DNA of 64,000 nucleotides from Frankineae bacterium MT45 (GTDB taxonomy: Bacteria > Actinomycetota > Actinomycetes > Mycobacteriales > Jatrophihabitantaceae): the NCBI GenBank assembly GCA_900100325.1, contig LT629697.1, forward strand, positions 2,105,423 through 2,169,422, written 5' to 3'. The notes under the pieces are model-generated. The model searched no databases and was not told the origin of the DNA. It saw nothing but the letters and a program-made list of their open reading frames with translations. Both the position numbers and the translations under genes were made by a program. Positions within the stretch are counted from its first letter, which is position 1, and each line of letters begins with the position of its first letter. This document shows positions 37,044 to 45,993 of this stretch, in pieces.

Positions 37044-38531
37044 CTACCCCTCGGAGGCCAGCAGTTCCAGCGAAGCGAGCAGCGTCCGGACTGCGGCGCC
37101 GGTGCCGCCCTTCGGGGTGTACCCGTGCGGCGCGCTGCTGTTGTAGGACGGGCCGGCGATGTCTAGGTGGACCCACGGCAGGCCGTCAGTGACGAACTCG
37201 CCGAGGAAGAGCCCGGCTGCGAGCATGCCACCCCACCCCTGCGCCGGCAGGTTGCTGAGATCCGCGACCTGGGACTCGAGCCCGGGACGGAGGTCGTCGG
37301 GCAACGGCATCGACCAGACCGCCTCACCGACCGAGTTGCCGGCCGCGGCCACCCGGTCCCGGAAGGCCGGTTCGCCCATCGCGGCGATCACCCGGTTCCC
37401 GAGTGCCACCACCTGGGCGCCGGTCAGCGTCGAGGCCTCGATGAGGTAGTCGGGGTTGTCCTCGCAGGCCCGCGAGATCGCGTCGGCCAGCACGATGCGT
37501 CCCTCGGCGTCGGTGTTCGCGATCTCCAGCGTCTTCCCGCTGCGGAGCGTCAGCACGTCCGACGGACGGTAGGAGCTACCCGACACCATGTTCTCTGCCA
37601 GCGACACCGTCGCCGTGACGTCGATCGGCAGGCGTAGCCGCGCGGCGGCGACGACGGTCGCCACGACGGCGGCGGCGCCACCCATGTCGGACTTCATCGT
37701 CGCCATGCCACTGCCCGGCTTGAGGTTCAATCCACCTGAGTCGTAGGTGATCCCCTTGCCGATAAGGGCAACGCGCGTCCGCGCCCTGGCACCGGAGTAG
37801 CTGACGCGAACCAGGCGCGGCGGGCGGACCGATCCCGACCCGACGCCAAGGATGCCGCCGTAGCGGCCCCGCTTGAGCGCCCGTTCGTCGAGGATCTCCA
37901 CCTCGAGCCCGGCGGCGGTGGCGGCGTCGTCGAAGCGCTTGGCCAGGGTGGCCGGGTAGATCTCGTTCGGCGGGGCGTTCACCAGGTCACGGGTCAACGC
38001 GACCGCGTCACTGAGTGCCTTGGCCCGGCGCAGCGAGGCGACCGCCGGGCGCCCCTTGGGGTCGGCGGTGGCGATGGCGATCCGGGTCGGCGCCGAGCGC
38101 TTCGGCGCGGACTTGAACTCGGTGTAGCTGTAGCTGCCGAGCAGTGCGCCTTCGGCCGCGGCCGCTGCGATCGTCACGTCGGCGCCGGTGCCGATGGCCA
38201 CGTGGACGGCGCCGGTTGCCGACAGGCTGCGAACAGCGGCGCCGACGGCTCGGCGGACGGTCTCGGCCTCCAGCGCGCCGCCCGATGCGCCGAGGCCCAC
38301 GGCGACGACGAGGTCGAAGGGGGCCAGGCCGAGGGTGGCGACCTTCGTGACCTCCTCGGCGCGGCCGGTGGCGCCCAGCGCCTTCAACCCGGCGAGTAGC
38401 TTGCGCCCGAGCACGGCGGTGACCACGTTGGCGCCCGGGGCCAGGACCGGCCCGTCTGCGCCCTTCTGAACGCCGATGATGATGGTCTTCGGGAGCTGAG
38501 CGTCGGTGCCGACCAGAGAGACTGTTGCCAT
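37044..38531 (-). CDS. pepA: leucyl aminopeptidase (M17)
   Basis: 495 residues. M17 metal-binding and catalytic signatures are present: GKGITYDSGGLNLKPG, KSDMGGAAAV and NTDAEGRIVLADA, with two Zn/Mn ligated by Lys/Asp/Glu. It removes N-terminal residues from peptides in the cytoplasm. In some bacteria PepA also binds DNA, but nothing here shows that. TAGGGT 6 nt before the ATG suggests a leaderless message from a promoter back-to-back with that of gcvT. Homologue of Rv2213. Confidence 0.95.
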   Translation of the reverse strand: MATVSLVGTDAQLPKTIIIGVQKGADGPVLAPGANVVTAVLGRKLLAGLKALGATGRAEEVTKVATLGLAPFDLVVAVGLGASGGALEAETVRRAVGAAVRSLSATGAVHVAIGTGADVTIAAAAAEGALLGSYSYTEFKSAPKRSAPTRIAIATADPKGRPAVASLRRAKALSDAVALTRDLVNAPPNEIYPATLAKRFDDAATAAGLEVEILDERALKRGRYGGILGVGSGSVRPPRLVRVSYSGARARTRVALIGKGITYDSGGLNLKPGSGMATMKSDMGGAAAVVATVVAAARLRLPIDVTATVSLAENMVSGSSYRPSDVLTLRSGKTLEIANTDAEGRIVLADAISRACEDNPDYLIEASTLTGAQVVALGNRVIAAMGEPAFRDRVAAAGNSVGEAVWSMPLPDDLRPGLESQVADLSNLPAQGWGGMLAAGLFLGEFVTDGLPWVHLDIAGPSYNSSAPHGYTPKGGTGAAVRTLLASLELLASEG

Positions 38532-38537
38532 CCGACC

Positions 38538-38597
38538 ACCCTAACTGCCTCAGAGTGGAGTGCCTCTGTCGGCGCTCATTCGCGTTCGTCGTAGCGT
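38538..38597. promoter_or_regulatory. divergent leaderless promoters of pepA and gcvT
   Basis: On the minus strand TAGGGT (38543-38538) is 6 nt before the pepA ATG. On the plus strand TAGCGT (38592-38597) is 6 nt before the gcvT ATG. Neither gene has a Shine-Dalgarno. Confidence 0.5.
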
Positions 38598-38603
38598 GTC
38601 AGC

Positions 38604-39713
38604 ATGACTGAGCTGCTGCGATCCCCGCTCTATGACCGGCATGTGGCCCTGGGTGCGAAGTTGGCCGACTTCGGTGGCTGGGAGATGCCGATCGAGTACA
38701 CCGCCAGCGGCGGTGGCGTGCTGAAGGAGCACACCGCGGTGCGGGAGGCGGTCGGGGTATTCGACGTGTCCCATCTGGGCAAGGCGCTGGTGACCGGTCC
38801 CGGCGCGGCGGACTTTGTGAACCGGAGTTTGACCAATGATCTTCGGCGGATCACGCCCGGGTCGGCCCAGTACACGCTCTGCTGCGACTCCGCTGGTGGT
38901 GTCGTCGACGACCTCATCGCCTACCTTGTCAGCGACGACGAAGTCTTCCTGGTGCCGAACGCGGCCAATACCGCCGCCGTCGTCGAGCGACTCTCCGCGG
39001 CCGCGCCTGATGAGATCACCGTCGCCGGGCAGCATCGTGACTTCGGCGTGCTCGCGGTGCAGGGTCCGCGCTCGGCCGACGTTCTCGCCGCTCTCGGGCT
39101 GGCGAACGACCTTCCGTATATGGCTTACGTGGACGACACCTTCAACGGGAAGCCGATCCGGATCTGCCGCACCGGCTACACCGGCGAACACGGCTACGAA
39201 CTACTGCCGCAGTGGAGTGCGAGCGTCGAGGTGTGGGACGCCCTCTGCGAGGTGATCGGCAGGTTCGGCGGGATGCCGGCCGGGTTGGGGGCGCGGGACA
39301 CGCTCCGTACCGAGATGGGGTATCCGCTGCACGGACAGGACCTGTCGTTGGAGATTTCGCCGTTGCAGGCTCGCGCAGGGTGGGCCGTCGGCTGGAAGAA
39401 GGAAGAGTTCTGGGGTCGTGACGCGCTGCTGGCCGAGAAGGCCGCCGGCCCGTCACGGGTGCTCTGGGGACTGCGGGCGGTCGACCGTGGTATTCCGCGG
39501 TCCCACATGCCGCTGCGCGACGAAGCCGGCGCGGTCATCGGCGAGGTCACCAGTGGCACCTTCTCGCCGACTCTGAAGCGCGGCATCGGGTTGGCGCTGG
39601 TCTCGGCTCAGGCGGGCATCACCGAAGGCGACGAGGTGACGCTTGACGTGCGGGGGCGGCCGTCCCCGGTGGTGCTGGTGAAGCCGCCCTTCGTGGAGTC
39701 ACACGTCCGGTAA
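38604..39713 (+). CDS. gcvT: aminomethyltransferase, glycine cleavage T protein
   Basis: 369 residues, full length. It contains the family's [51 protein letters not shown] and [18 protein letters not shown] elements; Asp in the last one activates folate. It takes the aminomethyl group from lipoyl-GcvH to tetrahydrofolate. gcvH and gcvP are not in this window. Its 3' end overlaps the convergent cobT by 15 nt. Confidence 0.95.
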   Translation: MTELLRSPLYDRHVALGAKLADFGGWEMPIEYTASGGGVLKEHTAVREAVGVFDVSHLGKALVTGPGAADFVNRSLTNDLRRITPGSAQYTLCCDSAGGVVDDLIAYLVSDDEVFLVPNAANTAAVVERLSAAAPDEITVAGQHRDFGVLAVQGPRSADVLAALGLANDLPYMAYVDDTFNGKPIRICRTGYTGEHGYELLPQWSASVEVWDALCEVIGRFGGMPAGLGARDTLRTEMGYPLHGQDLSLEISPLQARAGWAVGWKKEEFWGRDALLAEKAAGPSRVLWGLRAVDRGIPRSHMPLRDEAGAVIGEVTSGTFSPTLKRGIGLALVSAQAGITEGDEVTLDVRGRPSPVVLVKPPFVESHVR

Positions 39714-40721
39714 CGCAGGCTCCGGCTGGATCGACAGCGCGGCCTGAAGCAATTCGAAGGCCAGCAGCGATCCCGCGCCCTGACCGGTGCCCAGGCCCAT
39801 CTCGAGGACCGGCGCCAGCCCGAGGCGGGAGAGGGCCAACTGGTGCCCGGCCTCGCTGGAGCGCTGGGCGGCGCAGAACCACTGCACGGCCACCGGATCG
39901 GCCCGCTGCACCAGCATGCCGACGGCGGCACTGACCATGCCGTCCAGGATGACCGGGGTCCGGCGCGCCGCCGCCCGATACACGAAACCGGTCATGGCCG
40001 CGAAGTCAGCGCCACCGGCGACGCGGACGAGATCGGCCGGCTCGTGCCGCTCCGGCCAGGCCCGCAAGCGGGCATCACGGACGACGTTCATCTTCCGCAT
40101 CCAGGTGTCGTCGTCGATGCCGGAGCCGCGCCCGATGCATTTCAACGGTTCGGCGCCGGCCAGCACGCTGACGATGACGGCGGCGACGGCCGTGCTGCCG
40201 CGGCCGAGGTCACCTAGCAGCAGCACGTCGGCCCCGGCGTCGATCTCGGCGTCGGCGATGGCGGCCCCGACCTCCAGCGCGCGCTGCGCCTCCTCGGCGT
40301 CCAGTGCGTCCTCCCGATCGATTCGGCCGCTGCCGGCGCGGATCCAACCCGGCCGGGAGGGGTCGGGCGCGCCAGAGCCGGAGCTCACGTCCACCACGCG
40401 CAGCGGGACCCGGGCCAGTTCGGCTAGCCGGCAGATGGCCGACGAACCGTCCCGCAATGCGGCGAGCTGCACGCCGGTGAAGCTCGCATCGTGGGCTGAG
40501 ATATCGGCGTCGGCCACACCGTGGTCGCCGGCAAAGATCACCAGTTTCGGCCGCTGGAATCGCTGGGCCGGTGTCTGCTCCTGGACCGCCGCCGCCCATC
40601 CGGCCAGGTCGACCAGCCGGCCCCAACCGGGATGGTCGGTGAAGCGTCGAGCTTCGGTGCGGGCTGGATCGGAATCCGGCCAGTCGATGCTTTCGGCGAA
40701 GACGTTCTCGGCTGCGGTCAC
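39699..40721 (-). CDS. cobT: nicotinate-nucleotide-dimethylbenzimidazole phosphoribosyltransferase
   Basis: 340 residues from GTG 40721 (an upstream start at 40757 is possible; neither has a clear ribosome site). [25 protein letters not shown] and the C-terminal [15 protein letters not shown], carrying the catalytic Glu, identify CobT. It activates the lower ligand of cobalamin as alpha-ribazole phosphate. Other late cobalamin genes (cobU, cobS) are absent here, unlike in M. tuberculosis where cobS is adjacent. The CobC-like domain at 10240-11481 may act on its product. Confidence 0.93.
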   Translation of the reverse strand: MTAAENVFAESIDWPDSDPARTEARRFTDHPGWGRLVDLAGWAAAVQEQTPAQRFQRPKLVIFAGDHGVADADISAHDASFTGVQLAALRDGSSAICRLAELARVPLRVVDVSSGSGAPDPSRPGWIRAGSGRIDREDALDAEEAQRALEVGAAIADAEIDAGADVLLLGDLGRGSTAVAAVIVSVLAGAEPLKCIGRGSGIDDDTWMRKMNVVRDARLRAWPERHEPADLVRVAGGADFAAMTGFVYRAAARRTPVILDGMVSAAVGMLVQRADPVAVQWFCAAQRSSEAGHQLALSRLGLAPVLEMGLGTGQGAGSLLAFELLQAALSIQPEPALPDV

Positions 40722-40924
40722 TGGGCTATCTTGCCCGCTCCGGATGGTCGCGTGCACGTCGCTCGATCGGCACTGCGGGCGAGCTGCGGACGAGCTGTTG
40801 GCGGATCTCTGGGGATCTGTGGCATTGAGCCCTTCGGCCCTGTCCGTACGCGGAGCTAACGGTTATCGTCAACGGAAATGTCGTCAAAGTGAACGTGTCG
40901 CTGACCAGATTGGTGGATTTGAGA

Positions 40925-41146
40925 ATGGCGTGGACGTGGCAACTCGAGAGTTCGGCTGATGAGAACGAGTCCAGTCCGGGTCGCTCAGCGCTCGCCGAGA
41001 TAGAGAATCCGGTACATCCGAGCCAGTCCGACGCCGAGAGCTGGGTCGGCGAGGTCTGGCCCCAGTTGGCCGAACAAGGTGTCACACAGGTCACCCTTTT
41101 TCATGACGGAAATTTCGTCTACGGCCCTATGCTCCTTTCTGAATGA
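40925..41146 (+). CDS. small conserved actinobacterial protein
   Basis: 73 residues. MAWTWQLESSADE at the start, then PTQ-like HPSQSDAESWVGEVW and VTLFHDGNFVYGPMLL, matches a widespread actinobacterial small protein of pattern WTWRYED...FPTQGDAESWIGExW...V.LxxDGxxVYGPM. Function unknown; no catalytic residues stand out. A GGTGGA lies 7 nt before ATG 40925. It ends 16 nt before the TetR gene start, so the two are probably co-transcribed. Confidence 0.78.
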   Translation: MAWTWQLESSADENESSPGRSALAEIENPVHPSQSDAESWVGEVWPQLAEQGVTQVTLFHDGNFVYGPMLLSE

Positions 41147-41162
41147 GGGGGAGGGGTTTGAC

Positions 41163-41960
41163 ATGAGTAATAGGGCCTACGGCGGGAGGACCGCTGAGCA
41201 GCGCCGTGCCGACCGTCACGCGCGCCTGGTCGAGAGCGCGACCGAACTGTTCGGCACCGACGGGTACGCCTCGACGCCGATCGAGCGGATCTGCAGCCGG
41301 GCCGGTGTCTCCACCCGCAACTTCTACGAGGAGTTCGACAGCCGCGAGGCGCTCCTCATGGAGGTGCACGCGCAGCTCACCAACCGGGTCTGGATGAAGG
41401 TCTTCGAGTCGCTGATGGGGCTTGAGGACGCGACGATGCAGCAGCGAGCCGTCGCCGGGCTGACCACCTACGTGCGTGAGACGGTGAACGATCCGATCTA
41501 CGTGCGTCTGATTCACGTCGAGATCATCGGCGTGAGCCCGGCGGTTGAGGACTATCGCTTCAAGCAGCGCGAGAAGTGGACTCAGATCGTCGACATCGAG
41601 GTCCAGCGGGCGATCAGTCGGGGCGAGGTCATCAAGCGGGACTACAGCATCGGCATTATCGGCCTCATCGGTGCGGTGACGGCGATCACCCATCACTGGT
41701 GGCGGTCAGGGCGCACCCGGTCGCCCGAGCAACTCGAGGCGGAGTTGATTCACTTCGCCGAGGTCTGCATGCTCGACCTCACCAACCCGGACTCTCCCTG
41801 GCCGGTCGAGTCACCACGGACGGCGGCCGGCCTAGTCGACGAATCGACCTCCGACCCGTCGAAGGAGCAGGCGGAGTCGGAGGTAGCGGCCGAAGCGGCC
41901 TTCATCGTCGAGAACGTGACTCGCGGTGAGCCGATGGCCAATCAGGGCAGCCAGTCGTAG
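41163..41960 (+). CDS. TetR family transcriptional regulator
   Basis: 265 residues. The N-terminal helix-turn-helix covers residues about 10-65 (LVESATELFGTDGYASTPIE, then RICSRAGVSTRNFYEEFDSR), followed by an all-helical ligand domain and an acidic, low-complexity C-terminal tail of about 50 residues. GGGGAGGGG lies about 6 nt before ATG 41163. The target is unknown; no clear palindromic operator was found in its own upstream region, which is inside the preceding small gene. Confidence 0.9.
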   Translation: MSNRAYGGRTAEQRRADRHARLVESATELFGTDGYASTPIERICSRAGVSTRNFYEEFDSREALLMEVHAQLTNRVWMKVFESLMGLEDATMQQRAVAGLTTYVRETVNDPIYVRLIHVEIIGVSPAVEDYRFKQREKWTQIVDIEVQRAISRGEVIKRDYSIGIIGLIGAVTAITHHWWRSGRTRSPEQLEAELIHFAEVCMLDLTNPDSPWPVESPRTAAGLVDESTSDPSKEQAESEVAAEAAFIVENVTRGEPMANQGSQS

Positions 41961-42060
41961 GTCACTGGAACTCGGCGCGTCGCTGGGTTCGGCGTAACTC
42001 TGGAACTCGCCGTGACTCGAAGAGCTTCGGCGGCTCTGAATCATGGCCGCGGTTGTCGCG

Positions 42061-42114
42061 CGGCTAGACCTTGTCGCTCGGTTAGAGCTTGTCGCTCGGT
42101 TAGACCTTGTCGCC
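42061..42114. repeat. three tandem 18-bp repeats spanning the DUF3043 stop codon
   Basis: Units are 42061-42078, 42079-42096 and 42097-42114, of type CGGYTAGASCTTGTCGCY with one to three differences. The third unit encodes the last codons (GDKV-stop) of the DUF3043 gene, and the other two lie beyond its stop. Confidence 0.9.
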
Positions 42115-42735
42115 CAGCTTGACCTGCGGAGCCGGGAGCCGCCAGCGGCGCGGTAGGTAGGCCCGGCTACCGGCGTAGAAGCCGATACTCAAAGGCGATT
42201 CCCGAGTCTCGATGTTCCGGCTCTTGGCGATCTGCAGCACCTTGCGACCGGCCAGGAACCACTCGCCGACGATCACCATGAACAGCGCCAGCACGACGAC
42301 GTTGATGTACTTGACCCGGAAGCCGAGGAGCATCAGCGGGAAGAGTATGAGCATGTAATTACTGATCATCCGACGCGAGTCGACCCAGTCACGAGCCAGT
42401 CGCCGCGTCGCGCCGCGGTCACGCTTGGGAAGCACTGACTCGTCGCCGCGGCGGTACGCGTCGCGGTAGCCGACGGTTCCCCGGGCCGGCGCGGCCGGGC
42501 CGGAGCGGGCCGCCGAACTGGCCTTGGCTGCCTTGGCCTGATTCTTCTGCCAGCTCATCGCCTCGCGCCGGTTCTGCGGTGGAGCGACGACCGGCGCCCG
42601 GCGGGGCGCGGAGTCGCGGCGCTTGGGCGTGGGGCGACCCTTCGGGGCTGCGCCCGGAGTAGCCGTCTCCTCAGGCGTCGGGTCGAGCTGCTCGGCAGAG
42701 ACGTCCGCTGCGGGGCGTCGGGGCAGAATCTTCAC
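42100..42735 (-). CDS. DUF3043 membrane protein
   Basis: 211 residues. A basic, Pro/Ala-rich N-terminus is followed by the DUF3043 core: YRDAYRRGDESVLPKRDRG, ARDWVDSRR, two transmembrane helices (about residues 125-165) and GRKVLQIAKSRN before a positively charged C-terminus. Function unknown; the family is actinobacterial. The start is put at GTG 42735 because TATTCT lies 7 nt upstream and no Shine-Dalgarno is present; the open frame to 42930 crosses a repeat and looks spurious. The last codons are part of the 18-bp tandem repeats. Confidence 0.85.
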   Translation of the reverse strand: MKILPRRPAADVSAEQLDPTPEETATPGAAPKGRPTPKRRDSAPRRAPVVAPPQNRREAMSWQKNQAKAAKASSAARSGPAAPARGTVGYRDAYRRGDESVLPKRDRGATRRLARDWVDSRRMISNYMLILFPLMLLGFRVKYINVVVLALFMVIVGEWFLAGRKVLQIAKSRNIETRESPLSIGFYAGSRAYLPRRWRLPAPQVKLGDKV

Positions 42736-42784
42736 GCCTACGAGAATAGTGCGCATTCGTGCCGCTGCCGACCACACCGGTCGG

Positions 42785-42832
42785 ACGTGTGATCCGCCTG
42801 GTGGCAAGACGTGTGATCCGCCTGGTTGCAAG
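42785..42832. repeat. tandem 24-bp duplication
   Basis: ACGTGTGATCCGCCTGGTGG then CAAG (42785-42808) is repeated with one change at 42809-42832. It lies between the divergent DUF3043 and DoxD-Rieske genes, so it may affect promoter spacing. Confidence 0.85.
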
Positions 42833-42854
42833 CAGCCGAGGGAGAATGGCCGGC

Positions 42855-43823
42855 ATGAGGCTGCAACGCTCCGACCGGTGGCGCGCGCGGATGAGCGAAC
42901 CCGGTTGGCTGCTCCTGCCGTTACGGGCATTTCTGGCCTACGTGTTCCTCTATGGCGGCATCTCGAAGATCGCCGACCCCCGTTTCCTGGACGCGCACTC
43001 GACCCTCTCGCTCCATGCGACCGTGCTGGCCGCCCGTACCGGCAGCCCGATCGCCTCGGTGCTGGGGCCGGTCGCTTCCCACAGCTTTGCGTTCGGCCTG
43101 CTGATCGCGCTGGGTGAGCTGGCGGTCGGCGTCGGGCTGCTGCTCGGGCTCTTCACCCGGGTCGCCGCCCTGGGCGGCATGCTGCTGGTACTTCCGCTGT
43201 GGCTCACCGTCAGCTGGCAGGCCGATCCCTGGTACACGAGTGCTGATGTCGTTTACCTCTTCGCTTTCACGCCGTTGCTGATCGCCGGCAGCGGCGGTGT
43301 CTTCGAGATCGCGAAGCTTGTCGAGCGCCCGCCTCGGACGGACGGCTCCGGGGCCACGCTCGGGGCGACAGCCACGGCCGGTGGCGGAGTCGGGCGGCGG
43401 GCCGCGCTGATTGCTGGCGCCGGCGCCGTCACGCTGCTGTTGGCGGCGAGCGCAGCGCTGCTGCGCCCGGTACGCCGCTCCCGGCAGGCGGGGGGAGTGC
43501 GCACTCCGGCGGCTACTCCGGGTGGTGGTGCCGTGCTCGCCCAAGCCTCGGCCGTGGCAGTGGGTGCCGCGCTGCCGGTCACCGACCCCAAGACTGGTGA
43601 TCCGGCCTTCGTGCTGCAGTTGCACCCCGGCGAGTTCACCGCGCTCGACGCGATCTGCCCGCACCAGGGGTGCCCTGTGAGCTATCTCTCGGCCACCGAC
43701 GGGTTCGTCTGTCCCTGCCACGGTTCCCACTTCAGCGCTACCGGAGCGCGACTCTCCGGCCCGGCGAATCGCGGCCTGACCAGCATCCCGGTCGCCGTTG
43801 TCGACGGTGAGGTGCGTCGCTGA
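42855..43823 (+). CDS. DoxD-like membrane domain fused to Rieske [2Fe-2S] domain
   Basis: 322 residues. The N-terminal half (about 15-155) has four hydrophobic helices of the DoxX/DoxD (TQO small subunit) type: FLAYVFLYGGISKIADPRFL, GELAVGVGLLLGLFTRVAAL and a further pair. A VGRRAALIAGAGAV helix (about 180-205), like a twin-arginine segment, is followed by a Rieske domain with both cluster motifs, CPHQGC and CPCHGSHF. It is inferred to be a membrane oxidoreductase that passes electrons between a quinone or thiol and an external partner. The start could be ATG 42846 or 42855. Confidence 0.87.
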   Translation: MRLQRSDRWRARMSEPGWLLLPLRAFLAYVFLYGGISKIADPRFLDAHSTLSLHATVLAARTGSPIASVLGPVASHSFAFGLLIALGELAVGVGLLLGLFTRVAALGGMLLVLPLWLTVSWQADPWYTSADVVYLFAFTPLLIAGSGGVFEIAKLVERPPRTDGSGATLGATATAGGGVGRRAALIAGAGAVTLLLAASAALLRPVRRSRQAGGVRTPAATPGGGAVLAQASAVAVGAALPVTDPKTGDPAFVLQLHPGEFTALDAICPHQGCPVSYLSATDGFVCPCHGSHFSATGARLSGPANRGLTSIPVAVVDGEVRR

Positions 43824-43983
43824 ACCTCGGATGTCGGAGTTTTCCACTACCATGGGAATAACGGTTGAGCCCAGCGAGGTTCCTTCTTGGAGCTGATTTG
43901 GATCTCTTGCATCGGCAGCTCGTGCAACTGCGACTCCGACACCGTCTCGACCACCGTTTTCCACGTCCCTTGGGGAGTACTGA

Positions 43984-44373
43984 ATGACCGCAATCGACAA
44001 CGCGACTCAGGTAGAACTGACCGCCGCCCCCGCCGACGCACCGGCCACCTCGGTCACCCTGACCGACGCCGCCGCGAGCAAGGTCCGCGTTCTGCTCGAG
44101 CAGGAGGGTCGCGATGACCTTCGCCTGCGCGTCGCCGTGCAGCCGGGCGGCTGCTCCGGCCTGCAGTACCAGCTCTTCTTCGACGAGCGCAGCCTCGACG
44201 GTGACATCGAGCTGAACTACGAGGGCGTCCCGGTCGTCGTCGACCGGATGAGCGGCCCGTACCTCGTCGGTGCGACCATCGACTTCACCGACACGATCGA
44301 GCAGCAGGGCTTCACGATCGACAACCCGCAGGCCTCCGGTGGCTGTGCCTGCGGCAACTCGTTCTGCGGCTGA
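43984..44373 (+). CDS. erpA: iron-sulfur cluster insertion protein, ErpA/A-type
   Basis: 129 residues. An N-terminal extension of about 22 residues is followed by the A-type carrier fold with Cys57 (GGCSG) and the C-terminal pair Cys121/Cys123 (GGCACGNSF), the three cluster ligands. It hands Fe-S clusters to target proteins such as LipA or NadE-pathway and respiratory enzymes. GGGGAG lies 6 nt before ATG 43984. It is the Rv2204c homologue. A strong terminator with a T-run follows. Confidence 0.92.
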   Translation: MTAIDNATQVELTAAPADAPATSVTLTDAAASKVRVLLEQEGRDDLRLRVAVQPGGCSGLQYQLFFDERSLDGDIELNYEGVPVVVDRMSGPYLVGATIDFTDTIEQQGFTIDNPQASGGCACGNSFCG

Positions 44374-44395
44374 GCTAGTAGCCGCCCAGCGCTGA

Positions 44396-45451
<1,056 letters not shown>

Positions 45452-45483
45452 CAGGTAGGCAGCTGGCGACACCCAGGTCGGGG

Positions 45484-45993
45484 TTAGCTCCAGCCCTTAA
45501 CGCGCTTCAACGCGGCCATGATCGCGTCGAAGCGGGCCCGGTCGATGCTGGCCCCTTCGCGTCGCACGGCGGCTGGATCCACCCGCAGCACGCGATCAAG
45601 GCGTATCTCGCTCGGGCGCCCCTGGCTGTCCCAGGCGCCCGCACCGAGGTCGAACCAGTGGCGTCCGTCGGCGGTCTCGGTGACGCCGTCGACTGTGCGC
45701 CCGTCGCGGTGATGGTCCTTACTGGTCAGGGCCAGGCCCAGTAGCGAGGTGCCACGACTGTCGTGCCCGATGAGCAGCACCGGGCGATCCTTCCCCGCCT
45801 TCGGGTCGTCCTCGTAGGTCACCCAAGTCCAGACGATCTCACCCGGGTCGGGGCGTCCGTTCGGTTTCGGGGCGTACTCCGGACGGGCGACGCCGGTGAA
45901 GTCGCCGAGGTAGTCGGCCCGAACGCGATTGCGCGACGGCGTACTGCTGCCGCCTCCGAAGAGGGCAGCGATCCGTGACATCAGCGAGGGCAT
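45484..45993 (-). CDS. PemK/MazF-like protein, solitary
   Basis: 169 residues. An N-terminal extension of about 45 residues is followed by a PemK-like core: DPGEIVWTWVTYED, KDRPVLLIGHD, SLLGLALTSKDHHRD, then FDLGAGAWDSQGRPSEIRLDRVLRV. The family includes RNase toxins, but this long chromosomal actinobacterial type lacks an antitoxin gene. The upstream neighbour is asnB, joined by a TGATG stop-start overlap. Toxicity is not implied. Alternative: a housekeeping PemK-fold RNA-binding protein. Confidence 0.8.
   Translation of the reverse strand: MPSLMSRIAALFGGGSSTPSRNRVRADYLGDFTGVARPEYAPKPNGRPDPGEIVWTWVTYEDDPKAGKDRPVLLIGHDSRGTSLLGLALTSKDHHRDGRTVDGVTETADGRHWFDLGAGAWDSQGRPSEIRLDRVLRVDPAAVRREGASIDRARFDAIMAALKRVKGWS

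Noticed and set aside
41079-41162. N-terminal extension of the TetR gene
   Set aside because: The extension overlaps the preceding small gene, whereas ATG 41163 has a good ribosome binding site and starts the family-typical N-terminus.
45484-45993. Complete toxin-antitoxin system
   Set aside because: No antitoxin-sized gene precedes the PemK-like gene; asnB is the direct neighbour.
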